Of a stretch of DNA of 51,497 nucleotides, positions 1 to 8,451 are shown one piece after another (the stretch's first letter is position 1; each line of letters begins with the position of its first letter). Made by a program: the position numbers and the translations under genes. Location of the stretch: NCBI GenBank assembly GCA_011390155.1, contig JAABSW010000017.1, positions 1 through 51,497 of the forward strand. Reading direction: 5' to 3'. The notes beneath the pieces are model-generated. The model saw only the letters and a list, made by a program, of their open reading frames with translations, was not told the DNA's origin and searched no databases. This stretch comes from Clostridiaceae bacterium. GTDB taxonomy: Bacteria; Bacillota; Clostridia; Peptostreptococcales; Tindalliaceae.

Positions 1-80
1 TCGATGGCTTCCTGGGCTTTCCGGGCTCGTTGGATGAGTCCTGCCACGTAACTGACTGCTTCTTGGTTCATTTGATCCAT
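1..80 (-). CDS. N-terminus of an aldehyde dehydrogenase-like protein (cut by window edge)
   Basis: Only the first 26 codons are in the window, reading leftward from an ATG at 80. The segment contains YVAGLIQRARKAQEAI, which resembles the opening helix of acylating aldehyde dehydrogenases and AdhE (for example the LVERVKKAQREY stretch of E. coli AdhE). These enzymes reduce acyl-CoA to aldehyde with NADH. An AGGAGG ribosome-binding site at 88-93 sits seven bases before the ATG and fixes the start. A sigma-54 promoter lies about 55 bases upstream and a sigma-54 activator gene lies beyond it, an arrangement known for clostridial alcohol and aldehyde dehydrogenase genes. Reading frame and start are firm; the family call rests on a short segment and is tentative. 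Confidence 0.5.
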   Translation of the reverse strand, partial: MDQMNQEAVSYVAGLIQRARKAQEAI

Positions 81-132
81 AAGAACGCCTCCTGTCATTA
101 TTTAAGGTCATTAATTTTCACCTAATATTATA

Positions 133-148
133 TGCAATTCTTGTGCCA
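133..148 (-). promoter_or_regulatory. Sigma-54 (RpoN) -24/-12 promoter
   Basis: On the minus strand the sequence reads TGGCAC-AAGAA-TTGCA, matching the RpoN consensus TGGCAC-N5-TTGCW at every conserved position. It would start transcription near 121, about 40 bases before the ATG of the aldehyde-dehydrogenase-like gene. The adjacent upstream gene encodes a sigma-54-dependent activator, so the two probably form a regulator-target pair. No clear upstream activator sequence was recognised between 150 and 260. Confidence 0.85.
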
Positions 149-257
149 TATATCAACAAAGTAAGCGATTGTCACGATATTCATAATAATCCATTGCATT
201 ATAGCCATCCGGCGGAGAATAATGGTTCTGTCAGTTTATTTCGCTGTACAAATCTCA

Positions 258-303
258 AAAAAACAAATTCAGTTGATGCATTTTTGTATCACCAACTGAA
301 TTT
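258..303 (-). terminator. Rho-independent terminator after the sigma-54 activator gene
   Basis: A perfect 11-bp inverted repeat (AAATTCAGTTG at 265-275 and its complement at 293-303) is followed, in the minus direction, by a run of seven T. It lies about 80 bases past the activator stop codon. The dyad could also serve as an enhancer site for the activator, but the T-run favours a terminator. Confidence 0.7.
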
Positions 304-380
304 AGAATCGACATAATTGAAATTTTAACAATCATCGGCCCCATAACGTCTTTGAATAAAGATTGAATCAATAGATCCAA

Positions 381-2042
381 TTATGAATCGCCTATCCTGT
401 ATTTGTTTAATTTGCGAACGATGGTCGGTTGGCTAACATCCAGTGCTTTTGCAATTTCCCTTGTTGTCCTGTACTTTTCAGCTGCCGATGTCAGCACCTG
501 TCTTTCAACATCTTCCAGGGTTTGTTTTAATGAATTTCTCACAGATAATTTAACATCCTTTTGTTTGTGATCTTCACCCACGATAAACCCTGGTAAATTT
601 TCTGGCAGTATATCCTGGCCACGTGTGGTAATAACAATTCTCTCAATGATGTTTTCCAATTCTCTCACATTTCCCGGCCAACTATAATGTAACAAAATAT
701 CGACCGTATTGGAATCAAGTCTTTTTTCTGCATTAAATTTTTCGTTATAATTTTTCAAAAAGTATGTCACAAGGGGAAATATATCTTCTTTTCTTTCCCG
801 TAATGGCGGAATGTGTATGGGAACAACGTTTAATCGATAGTAAAGATCTTCTCTGAAAGTGTGTTGTTTAACCATCATTTCGAGATCCTGGTTTGTGGCC
901 GTTATGATACGCACATTCACAGGTATTGGCTTAACCCCTCCAACTCTTTGTATTTCTTTATCCTGAATAGCGTGCAATAATTTGACTTGAAGGTTAATGG
1001 GCAACTCTGAAATCTCATCGAGGAAGATGGTACCGTCCTGGGCCATTTCAAACATACCGGGTTTCCCCTGTTTTTTTGACCCTGTAAACGCTCCTGATTC
1101 ATAGCCAAAAAGCTCTGACTCCAACAGAGATTCAGGAATGGCTCCACAGTTTACTTTAACAAAGGGTCTGTCCTTGGTTTCACCAAACAAGTGAATAAAT
1201 TTCGCAATTTCGCCCTTACCCACCCCCGATTCACCTGTAATCAATACAGTGGAATCAATTTGTGACAATCTTTTGGCTAACTGAATAACATCCTTCATTT
1301 TTTTACTTTTTATGATCAGTGATCCGATTCGTTCTTGCTGTTCTTCCTTCAGTTCTTCCAAGGTATTATGAACATCTTCCAGTTGGTTTTTTAAAGATAT
1401 CAATTCTGTCATATCCCTGGATGTTGTAATGATCTTTTGAATGTTTCCCCGTTTGTCGAAAATGGGTGTTCCCGTGGTCATCAATCGCTTACCATTTCTG
1501 TTATTATGTAAAATGGTCACTTCTTGCTTTTTAGTGAAAGCCATTTTCGCAACAGAGGGATAGAATAGACCTGATTTTTCCTGTTCTTCAATGTTTTTTC
1601 CAATGACATCCTCTTTGGATACCTGGTATAATGCTGTTGCTGCCTTGTTCATCCATTGGGTGATTCCTTCTTTATCATCAATGAAAATAGCATCCTGGGC
1701 TGAATCGAAGATCATTTTAAACTCTTCTGTACTTGCCCTAGAAATTAAATTCGAGATGCTTTCAACATCCGAAAACATGACACCCAACACGCTATCGTTT
1801 TCTTCTTCAATGAGATAGGTTTGTATTAATATTTCACGGTCATCTGATTCCTGCCAGGTCTCCTGATTGTTTTCTCGTAGACTGATAAGAAAAGTTGCTA
1901 TTTCCTTTTCCGTTCCAATTTTATTCTGAAGAAGTTCTAAATAATATCCGGCTTTCTTATTCTTATAGATGATTTTGCCATTCTCTTTCATCATAAGTAT
2001 TCCGCCAGGAATCTGGTCAAGTAATCGATCCAGCAATTGCAT
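381..2042 (-). CDS. Sigma-54-dependent transcriptional activator, PAS - AAA+ - Fis-type HTH
   Basis: Enhancer-binding protein of 553 residues that uses ATP hydrolysis to open RNA polymerase-sigma-54 complexes. An N-terminal PAS-like segment is followed by a clear PAS domain (about 105-220) and a coiled-coil linker (LKNQLEDVHNTLEELKEE). The AAA+ domain carries Walker A GESGVGKG, the sigma-54 contact loop GAFTGS, Walker B TIFLDE, and a WPGNVREL motif. The C-terminus is a Fis-type helix-turn-helix (TREIAKALDVSQPTIVRKL). The ATG at 2042 is chosen because AGGAGG lies at 2050-2055; an upstream in-frame ATG at 2075 has no such site. There is no receiver domain, so the signal is probably a small ligand or redox cue sensed by PAS. 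The likely target is the divergently placed sigma-54 promoter at 133-148, downstream on the same strand. Confidence 0.93.
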   Translation of the reverse strand: MQLLDRLLDQIPGGILMMKENGKIIYKNKKAGYYLELLQNKIGTEKEIATFLISLRENNQETWQESDDREILIQTYLIEEENDSVLGVMFSDVESISNLISRASTEEFKMIFDSAQDAIFIDDKEGITQWMNKAATALYQVSKEDVIGKNIEEQEKSGLFYPSVAKMAFTKKQEVTILHNNRNGKRLMTTGTPIFDKRGNIQKIITTSRDMTELISLKNQLEDVHNTLEELKEEQQERIGSLIIKSKKMKDVIQLAKRLSQIDSTVLITGESGVGKGEIAKFIHLFGETKDRPFVKVNCGAIPESLLESELFGYESGAFTGSKKQGKPGMFEMAQDGTIFLDEISELPINLQVKLLHAIQDKEIQRVGGVKPIPVNVRIITATNQDLEMMVKQHTFREDLYYRLNVVPIHIPPLRERKEDIFPLVTYFLKNYNEKFNAEKRLDSNTVDILLHYSWPGNVRELENIIERIVITTRGQDILPENLPGFIVGEDHKQKDVKLSVRNSLKQTLEDVERQVLTSAAEKYRTTREIAKALDVSQPTIVRKLNKYRIGDS

Positions 2043-2090
2043 AGTAGGTCCTCCTCGCCAATCGATGAATTTCATGTTAATAACAAAAAA

Positions 2091-2119
2091 AGTGTATCAC
2101 ACTTACTACATGCCATCAA
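2091..2119 (-). promoter_or_regulatory. Sigma-A promoter for the sigma-54 activator gene
   Basis: On the minus strand TTGATG (2114-2119) and TACACT (2091-2096) are separated by 17 bases. Transcription would begin near 2084, about 42 bases before the chosen ATG at 2042, and would exclude the alternative ATG at 2075 from most of the leader. Confidence 0.5.
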
Positions 2120-2204
2120 TTGAATTAGATGTCTCTTATTTGAGATTATTCTCAGTAAGCTGTTTTGAATGCTTAGATAAAGATATAAATGAAATAGCAG
2201 GTAA

Positions 2205-2234
2205 TTGGTCACCTTGACGAAAATCGTTTATAAT
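2205..2234 (+). promoter_or_regulatory. Sigma-A promoter for the HD/NadD/PRTase gene cluster
   Basis: TTGGTC (2205-2210) and a perfect TATAAT (2229-2234) are spaced by 18 bases, giving a start near 2241 and a 30-base leader to the ATG at 2271. This supports 2271 as the start codon, since earlier in-frame starts would lie inside the promoter. Confidence 0.6.
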
Positions 2235-2270
2235 AAAAACATTAAACCATGCTTAAGGGGAGGGACAATT

Positions 2271-5200
2271 ATGAAAAAGAGTCACGAAATATTTGAGCTG
2301 ATTAAAACTCACTGGACACGTTCTCCAGCTCTTCAAGAATTAAATTTGGGAATAGATCAGGTTCATTCTTTTCTTGAAGATAAGCATTTTCAACAAAAAC
2401 TTGATAAAATGGTGAAAGAAAACCGCTATTCATGCCAGGCCATTTATGAGCTTTGTGAAAATATAATGGCCATTCTATGGAAAGATGACATTCCGGCCAA
2501 TCCACTTTATTATATTTACCAATATACTTTGTCCAAGTCACACCCACACGCAGTGGAAATAGACCTGAATACTTCGTTAAATCGTGGATGCCTCTTTTAT
2601 TTGGAGACCCTTCGCATATTAATACCGGTGCAGTATGAAAATGACCAGGAATCATTTCAGTCAAAATATCCCCTGAAACTGGAAGTAGAAGAACTGGATC
2701 TCAACAGCCCAGAAAACAAAGAATACAAACGTTTTGTTAAAGCATTTGACAAAGAATACATGATAGAAATGATGAAACTAAACTTTGAAGTAACGCAACA
2801 CAACACCATGGACCATATTTGCGGGGTTCATTTTCTTGCAGTGCGTATTGCACGACAACTTCATGCTTACGGCATTCCAGTTGATCTGGGAAAAATTTCC
2901 GGAGCTGCTGCTGGCCATGACCTGGGCAAATTTGGATGCCGTAGCTTTGAATCCAGAAGGGTTGCATACTTGCATTATTATTATACCGAACAGTGGTTTA
3001 AGTCCCACGATATTTTTAACATCGGCCACATTGCTTTGAATCACTCTGTATGGGACCTTGAGTTGGAAAACCTTCCACTGGAATCATTGATTCTTATTTA
3101 CAGTGATTTTCGGGTTAAAAACATTAAGAATGAACAAAATCAATATGAAATGAAATACTTTGATTTGGCAACATCTTTTGATGTTATCTTAAGTAAATTG
3201 GATAATGTTGATGCTGAAAAGGAAAAGAGATATGTACGGGTTTATGCAAAATTAAAGGATTTTGAAGATTATATGGTTGACCTGGACATTGAAGTAGACC
3301 CAGACAGGCCGATGACACTTAAAAACTTTCACAGTAAAAAATATTACTCACTTATGCAAGGTCGGGAGATCACTCAAAACCTGAAATATTTTGCAATCTA
3401 TCATAGTACACACTTGTTGTATAAATTCAGGGATGAAGATTCTCTCAGTGAAATCATTGAGGTTGTTCGTAATGAAAAAAACGATAAAATTTTGAGGGAA
3501 TACTTAGGATTGTTTGAAGAGTACACAGCCTATTTCACACAAAAACAGAAAATCGTTACCTTGCGGTTTCTGTACGAAAAATTAACACATCCCGAAGAAG
3601 ACATCCGTCGGCAATGTGCTGAACTGATTGGTCAAATCATCAGCAGCTTTGATGAAAATTACCGTAAAGAATTGCCTGAAGACGTTGAATTGCCTTCGCC
3701 GGATATAACAAGCTTTGATTTATTAAGAGAGTACATGAAACTCTTTTTAAAGCCTGATCATAAAATTACCGATCTTCATGCCCTTTGGATTCGCTACAGT
3801 GTACAGCACATGATTTCAAAATTATTAAGTCGTTGTGAACAAAAATACATCAGTCAATACAAAGAAATCATTCTTGAATTTTACGAAGCATCGCGGCAAA
3901 ATGATAAAGAACCGGACCCTTACCTGTTAGGTACGATTCAAAAAATACCCATCTTTCCAGGCGATCCAACCTTGGATGCTTTTTATCAATATGCAGCAAA
4001 ATCGATCAACCATAAAAAACTTAAGGAAATTGAAGACATAGATTTGCGTATGTCTATTTTAGAGTGTCTGAATTATCTGGTTGATTATTATCCCGCGGAC
4101 AGTGAAGAGATCAAGGAAGTCAAAAACCTGTTTTCAATGAAACCTGGAAAATCTCAAGTACCAGCTGAAAACTATCTGATGTACAAGATCGCACGAAAAC
4201 TTTTTGTCGACGAAGCCATGATTACGCCCTATAGTGAATTCTATGAACTGGACATTCACAAGGTTGCCGATATACATCTGACCAACCTTAAATCTGCCAC
4301 CAATTGGGTCACCAAGCGTATTCATGTGGAGCTTTTGCAAGATTATTTGGAGCAAAACCCCACCCTCAACAAATTATACACGGCCATGCATTATTGTAAC
4401 CTTCTGAAAGTCAGTTCCGTAGAAAGCGTGCGCATACAAGCTGGAGAATCACTGGTCAGATTATTTCCATTACTACCCTTAGAACAACGAAATGACGTTG
4501 CCATTGAGTTATTGAGAGCACTGGAAATTGATGGTGCTCAACACACAAAGTACATCCCGGATTATCTGGGACAAATCATCATTTATCTTCAACCTGTTGA
4601 ATTGGATGAAATCATTACTGATTTAATGGATAAAATCAAGCAGAGCAACACTGAGATAAACTCACTGTTGCTTAAAACCATTGGAGTCTTTATTGAAAAT
4701 TACCCCCGGTATAAAGAATTTTTTAATGAAACTGCAGAAAGTTATCAGGTTCGTTTACAAAAAATGCTGGGCATACTGCTGAATGGATTGGTTCATCACC
4801 AGCTTCAGATACAGCAGATCTCATTTAGTGTTCTTGGTAAAGATGTTTTTGGCTCAGCCAAATTAACCCTTCAGGAAAAACACCAACTTTTTGTTAAAAC
4901 AGCCAAAAAAATACTCACATTGTCCCGTGAAACAGAAGAAAACGAATTGATCTTTCTGACAAATTCATCCGGGCTTAACCACATTTACCGTTTTATTTCA
5001 GATTATGCCTTCTTCAATGAACCAATTGAAATTCCACTTCCAGCAAAAGTAGCCTTTTTCCCCGGCTCTTTTGACCCATTTACCCTGGGCCACAAAGAAA
5101 TCACCAAAGCCATTCGCGACCTGGGTTTTGAAGTTTACCTGGCAGTTGACGAATTTTCCTGGTCAAAGCGCACACAACCAAATCTAATACGAAAAAACAT

Positions 5201-7175
5201 TATCAATATGTCCATCGCAGATGAATTGGGTATCTACCTTTACCCGGAAGAACTGCCTGTCAATTTAGCAAATCCCGTTGATTTAGGCTATCTCAAAAAT
5301 AATTTTCATGACTCGACTGTTCACCTGGTTGCCGGAAGCGATGTATTAATTAACGCTTCTGCTTATAGTAATCCACAAAACAACATCATATTCAGTTTTC
5401 CCCACATTTTGTTTGAAAGGCGTAACGCCAGTTATTCACTTGATAACCAGGCACGGTTAAACCTGCTCATGAAAAAAATGGAACATGAAGCCATTAAACT
5501 AAACCTTCCACCTCAATATGAAGACATTAGCTCTACCCGAATTCGTAATTATATTGATGAAAACCGGGATATCTCAAAAATGATTGATCCATTAACCCAA
5601 CATTACATTTATAAACAGAACTTGTACCGAAATGAACCCCAGTATAAAACAATGATTCAAACGGTCTCTCTTGATGTTGACGTACGTGACCATGTTACTT
5701 ACGAATTAATCAACAACATCGTTTCCACATTTCACCAGGATTATACTTATTCCTTCAAGAATATTGAACAAGTATTCAGCAAACCCAATGGTCGTTTGAT
5801 TCTCATCAGAGATGTGAACCAAAACGGCAGAATACTTGCTTATGCTGCATTGCACTGGATTCCATCTGAACAGATTTACCAGGAATTTCAAAACCGAAAC
5901 ATTTCCCAGCATGTCAGAGAAAATTATACTGGGAGAATTATGTTGATTGATGGCATGTTTTCTGTTAAAGATCATTCTTTTGAAAACTTAAATCAGGTCA
6001 TTTTAACAGAAACCCTCACCTATTGTTTAAAGCAGGACTATGGATATGCCATATTCCAGAACAAAATTGACGAAAGCACCACACCTGATATATATGAAAT
6101 ATTAGACCTGCATGGATTTCAGGAGTTAAAGGAAATCACCACCGACCAACCCGTGTTTACCGTCGACATGTCCAACCCATGCACGTTAAACCTGGATATT
6201 ATGACAATTATCAAGGAACCTTTTAAAAGCAACCGACATGTTCAAAAAGTCATCAACCGCACAAGGAATCGCATGCAAAAAGTACTTACCCAGCTTTATC
6301 CAGGCCACTTACTGTTATCTTTTGACAGAAGTATCATCGACGAAACCCTCATCAAAAAAATATGTCACGAGAACGAAATTCCACCCGTACCCTTAACACC
6401 AAGACGGTTGGGCAACTCGATGTGTGTGCCCTTTGGTAATGTGCTTAACCGTACCATTGTTCCCAATACCATTACAAAATCATTGCACACAGAAAAAATG
6501 TTTAATCCTGACATGAAGGACTTTACCATACGGTCTTTTCCCTATTACCTGGATATGAAACACCAGATCCGAATGATTAAATCCTTTGATCGACCAGTGA
6601 TTCTGGTGGACGATTTGCTTAACAAAGGCTATCGAATTCGTGCGTTGGACCCTCTGCTAAAAGAAGAAAATCTCAATGTGAAAAAAATCATTGTCGGCAT
6701 ACTCTCTGGCAGGGGAAAAGAGTTGATGGAAATTCAAAACAGAGCTGTTGACAGTGCATACTTCATTCCAAAACTTCGCTTGTGGTTTAATGAAGCCTTA
6801 TTGTATCCTTATGTTGGCGGAGATTATATGTGGCGTGGCGAATACCCAAAGAGTAATTTATTGCCATCCGTTAATTTAATTCTACCCTACACTTCACCTG
6901 CTTTTATTAAAGGCGTTACAAATCGCCAGCTCTATAATATGTCTGAAGTGTCTATCCTTAATGCCATCGAAATTTTGATGGTGCTGGAAAAGGAATACCA
7001 AAAACTCTATGAAAGAAAACTAACCCTGGCTTTGTTGGGAGAAGTGTTTATCTATCCCAGGTACCCTGACAATGGGCCTCATATGGAATATGACTTCAAT
7101 GTATCTGCTTCCGAACACCTGAAAAAAGACATGGAGCTTCTTAAACGTTTGGAGCTCATGGTAATTACTTCATAG
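2271..7175 (+). CDS. Giant multidomain protein: HD - helical repeats - NadD-like adenylyltransferase - GNAT-like - PRTase-like
   Basis: 1634 residues; the ATG follows AGGGGAGGG. An HD-type domain (about 170-300) carries H216-D217 in GHDLGKFG. A long helical region (about 300-920) has HEAT-like stretches. At about 925-1115 lies a nucleotidyltransferase of the nicotinate-mononucleotide adenylyltransferase type: GSFDPFTLGH (932-941) matches the (H/T)xGH class, and ISSTRIR (1086-1092) matches the NadD C-terminal motif. Next comes a GNAT-like segment (about 1130-1290). The C-terminus holds a phosphoribosyltransferase-type PRPP motif, VILVDDLLNKGYR, with D1447-D1448. HD domains usually hydrolyse phosphoesters, NadD-type domains transfer AMP to a mononucleotide, and PRTases make or break N-glycosidic nucleotides. 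The combined job is unknown; salvage or modification of a pyridine-like nucleotide is my inference. It heads a packed three-gene unit. Confidence 0.8.
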   Translation: MKKSHEIFELIKTHWTRSPALQELNLGIDQVHSFLEDKHFQQKLDKMVKENRYSCQAIYELCENIMAILWKDDIPANPLYYIYQYTLSKSHPHAVEIDLNTSLNRGCLFYLETLRILIPVQYENDQESFQSKYPLKLEVEELDLNSPENKEYKRFVKAFDKEYMIEMMKLNFEVTQHNTMDHICGVHFLAVRIARQLHAYGIPVDLGKISGAAAGHDLGKFGCRSFESRRVAYLHYYYTEQWFKSHDIFNIGHIALNHSVWDLELENLPLESLILIYSDFRVKNIKNEQNQYEMKYFDLATSFDVILSKLDNVDAEKEKRYVRVYAKLKDFEDYMVDLDIEVDPDRPMTLKNFHSKKYYSLMQGREITQNLKYFAIYHSTHLLYKFRDEDSLSEIIEVVRNEKNDKILREYLGLFEEYTAYFTQKQKIVTLRFLYEKLTHPEEDIRRQCAELIGQIISSFDENYRKELPEDVELPSPDITSFDLLREYMKLFLKPDHKITDLHALWIRYSVQHMISKLLSRCEQKYISQYKEIILEFYEASRQNDKEPDPYLLGTIQKIPIFPGDPTLDAFYQYAAKSINHKKLKEIEDIDLRMSILECLNYLVDYYPADSEEIKEVKNLFSMKPGKSQVPAENYLMYKIARKLFVDEAMITPYSEFYELDIHKVADIHLTNLKSATNWVTKRIHVELLQDYLEQNPTLNKLYTAMHYCNLLKVSSVESVRIQAGESLVRLFPLLPLEQRNDVAIELLRALEIDGAQHTKYIPDYLGQIIIYLQPVELDEIITDLMDKIKQSNTEINSLLLKTIGVFIENYPRYKEFFNETAESYQVRLQKMLGILLNGLVHHQLQIQQISFSVLGKDVFGSAKLTLQEKHQLFVKTAKKILTLSRETEENELIFLTNSSGLNHIYRFISDYAFFNEPIEIPLPAKVAFFPGSFDPFTLGHKEITKAIRDLGFEVYLAVDEFSWSKRTQPNLIRKNIINMSIADELGIYLYPEELPVNLANPVDLGYLKNNFHDSTVHLVAGSDVLINASAYSNPQNNIIFSFPHILFERRNASYSLDNQARLNLLMKKMEHEAIKLNLPPQYEDISSTRIRNYIDENRDISKMIDPLTQHYIYKQNLYRNEPQYKTMIQTVSLDVDVRDHVTYELINNIVSTFHQDYTYSFKNIEQVFSKPNGRLILIRDVNQNGRILAYAALHWIPSEQIYQEFQNRNISQHVRENYTGRIMLIDGMFSVKDHSFENLNQVILTETLTYCLKQDYGYAIFQNKIDESTTPDIYEILDLHGFQELKEITTDQPVFTVDMSNPCTLNLDIMTIIKEPFKSNRHVQKVINRTRNRMQKVLTQLYPGHLLLSFDRSIIDETLIKKICHENEIPPVPLTPRRLGNSMCVPFGNVLNRTIVPNTITKSLHTEKMFNPDMKDFTIRSFPYYLDMKHQIRMIKSFDRPVILVDDLLNKGYRIRALDPLLKEENLNVKKIIVGILSGRGKELMEIQNRAVDSAYFIPKLRLWFNEALLYPYVGGDYMWRGEYPKSNLLPSVNLILPYTSPAFIKGVTNRQLYNMSEVSILNAIEILMVLEKEYQKLYERKLTLALLGEVFIYPRYPDNGPHMEYDFNVSASEHLKKDMELLKRLELMVITS

Positions 7176-7191
7176 CAAAGGCGGTGTTACA

Positions 7192-8451
7192 GTGCTGAAT
7201 TATTATCAGTTAGAACAAGGCATTGGCATTAGTAAGTATCTGTTTCCTGATCTTTCGCCCATTAACCAAAAATCTGCTGAAGCTTCAAAAGACACCGTTT
7301 ATCTGTTAGATAAAATCGACATCAGAAAAAACCAATGTTGCAGTCTTGTGCAGCAACTGTCACAGGTCATTGACAATGAAAGCTTTGCTTCTTTTAGGAA
7401 GGATTCACCACTCAATAAGATGTCAACCGGATATCCTCAATGGGCCCTGGATCGAATTAATCAAAGGAAAGTATATCGGGTTAACACAACACATCCCCGC
7501 TGGAAGCACCGAATCGGGCTTCGTTATTCTGATAAGAAGAGGGTGCATATTGCAGGATTAGGCGACGTAGGCAGCACTTTATTAACCGGACTTAGACTTT
7601 TGGGAAGCGATACCATTGAGTCAATCGGTATTTTTGATTTATCATCTCAAAAAGTACAGCGTTGGCTTCATGAAGGTAATCAAATTGCTTCCATTAACTA
7701 CCAGGCTTATCCCACAATTAATTCCATTGATGAGAATGACTTGTTTCATTGTGATGTGTTCGTCTTTTGTATCGCCAAACAAGTGCCAGCGTTAGATGCG
7801 ACGAATGTTGATGTGCGCATGGCACAGCTGGAAGCCAATGCAGGCATTGTGCGTCATTATGCCCAACTGGCACGAAAACACGAATTTGATGGTCTTTTTG
7901 CAGTTGTTTCTGACCCAGTTGATCAGTTGTGCCAAGTTGCTTATGTTGAAAGTAACCACAATGAAAAAGGGGAATTTGACGGACTGGGATTGTATCCGGA
8001 GCAAGTCAAAGGTTTTGGGTTGGGTGTCATGAATGCCCGTGCACATTTTTATGCTTCTTCCCGCGAAGACTTAGCCCACTTTCATCATGAAGGAAGGGTC
8101 TTTGGACCACATGGAAAAGGTTTGGTTGTTGCCAACAGTCTCACTGATTATAACCCAACCTATTCAGAATGGTTAACCGATCAAACATTGAAAGCCAATT
8201 TGGTTGTCCGCGAAATTGGGTTTAAACCATACATTGCACCGGCACTTTCTTCAGGCAGTTTATCTTTACTGGCAACGATGAATGGAAGCTGGCACTATAG
8301 CACCGTTTTCATTAATGGTGTTTATTGGGGATGTCTAAACCGAACAGAACATCTTACACAGGAGTGGGAAATTCATGATTACCCACAAACTCTGTATGCA
8401 GAAATTGAAAAAACATATAGACAACTGGAGGCTTTTTCATGGTCATACTGA
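7192..8451 (+). CDS. Malate/lactate dehydrogenase-like Rossmann protein with altered active site
   Basis: 419 residues from a GTG start behind AAAGGCGG, 16 bases after the preceding gene. A novel N-terminus of about 115 residues precedes an NAD-binding Rossmann fold with GLGDVGS (122-128) and an acidic residue ending strand 2 (IGIFDLS). The LDH/MDH family layout continues with a NAGIVRHYAQLARKH helix, VVSDPVDQL, and GPHGKG around H307, equivalent to the catalytic histidine. The usual LDxAR active-site motif is MNAR here: N281 replaces the catalytic aspartate while R283 is kept. Known family members interconvert 2-hydroxy and 2-oxo acids with NAD(H); the substitution suggests a changed reaction or a binding role. 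Its stop overlaps the next start, implying translational coupling. Confidence 0.75.
   Translation: MLNYYQLEQGIGISKYLFPDLSPINQKSAEASKDTVYLLDKIDIRKNQCCSLVQQLSQVIDNESFASFRKDSPLNKMSTGYPQWALDRINQRKVYRVNTTHPRWKHRIGLRYSDKKRVHIAGLGDVGSTLLTGLRLLGSDTIESIGIFDLSSQKVQRWLHEGNQIASINYQAYPTINSIDENDLFHCDVFVFCIAKQVPALDATNVDVRMAQLEANAGIVRHYAQLARKHEFDGLFAVVSDPVDQLCQVAYVESNHNEKGEFDGLGLYPEQVKGFGLGVMNARAHFYASSREDLAHFHHEGRVFGPHGKGLVVANSLTDYNPTYSEWLTDQTLKANLVVREIGFKPYIAPALSSGSLSLLATMNGSWHYSTVFINGVYWGCLNRTEHLTQEWEIHDYPQTLYAEIEKTYRQLEAFSWSY

Noticed and set aside
265-303. Inverted repeat as enhancer site for the sigma-54 activator
   Set aside because: A T7 run follows directly on the activator's strand and the site lies just past its stop codon, so a terminator is the simpler reading.
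2214-2234. TTGACG with TATAAT as a promoter
   Set aside because: The spacer would be only nine bases. TTGGTC with an 18-base spacer to the same TATAAT is acceptable.
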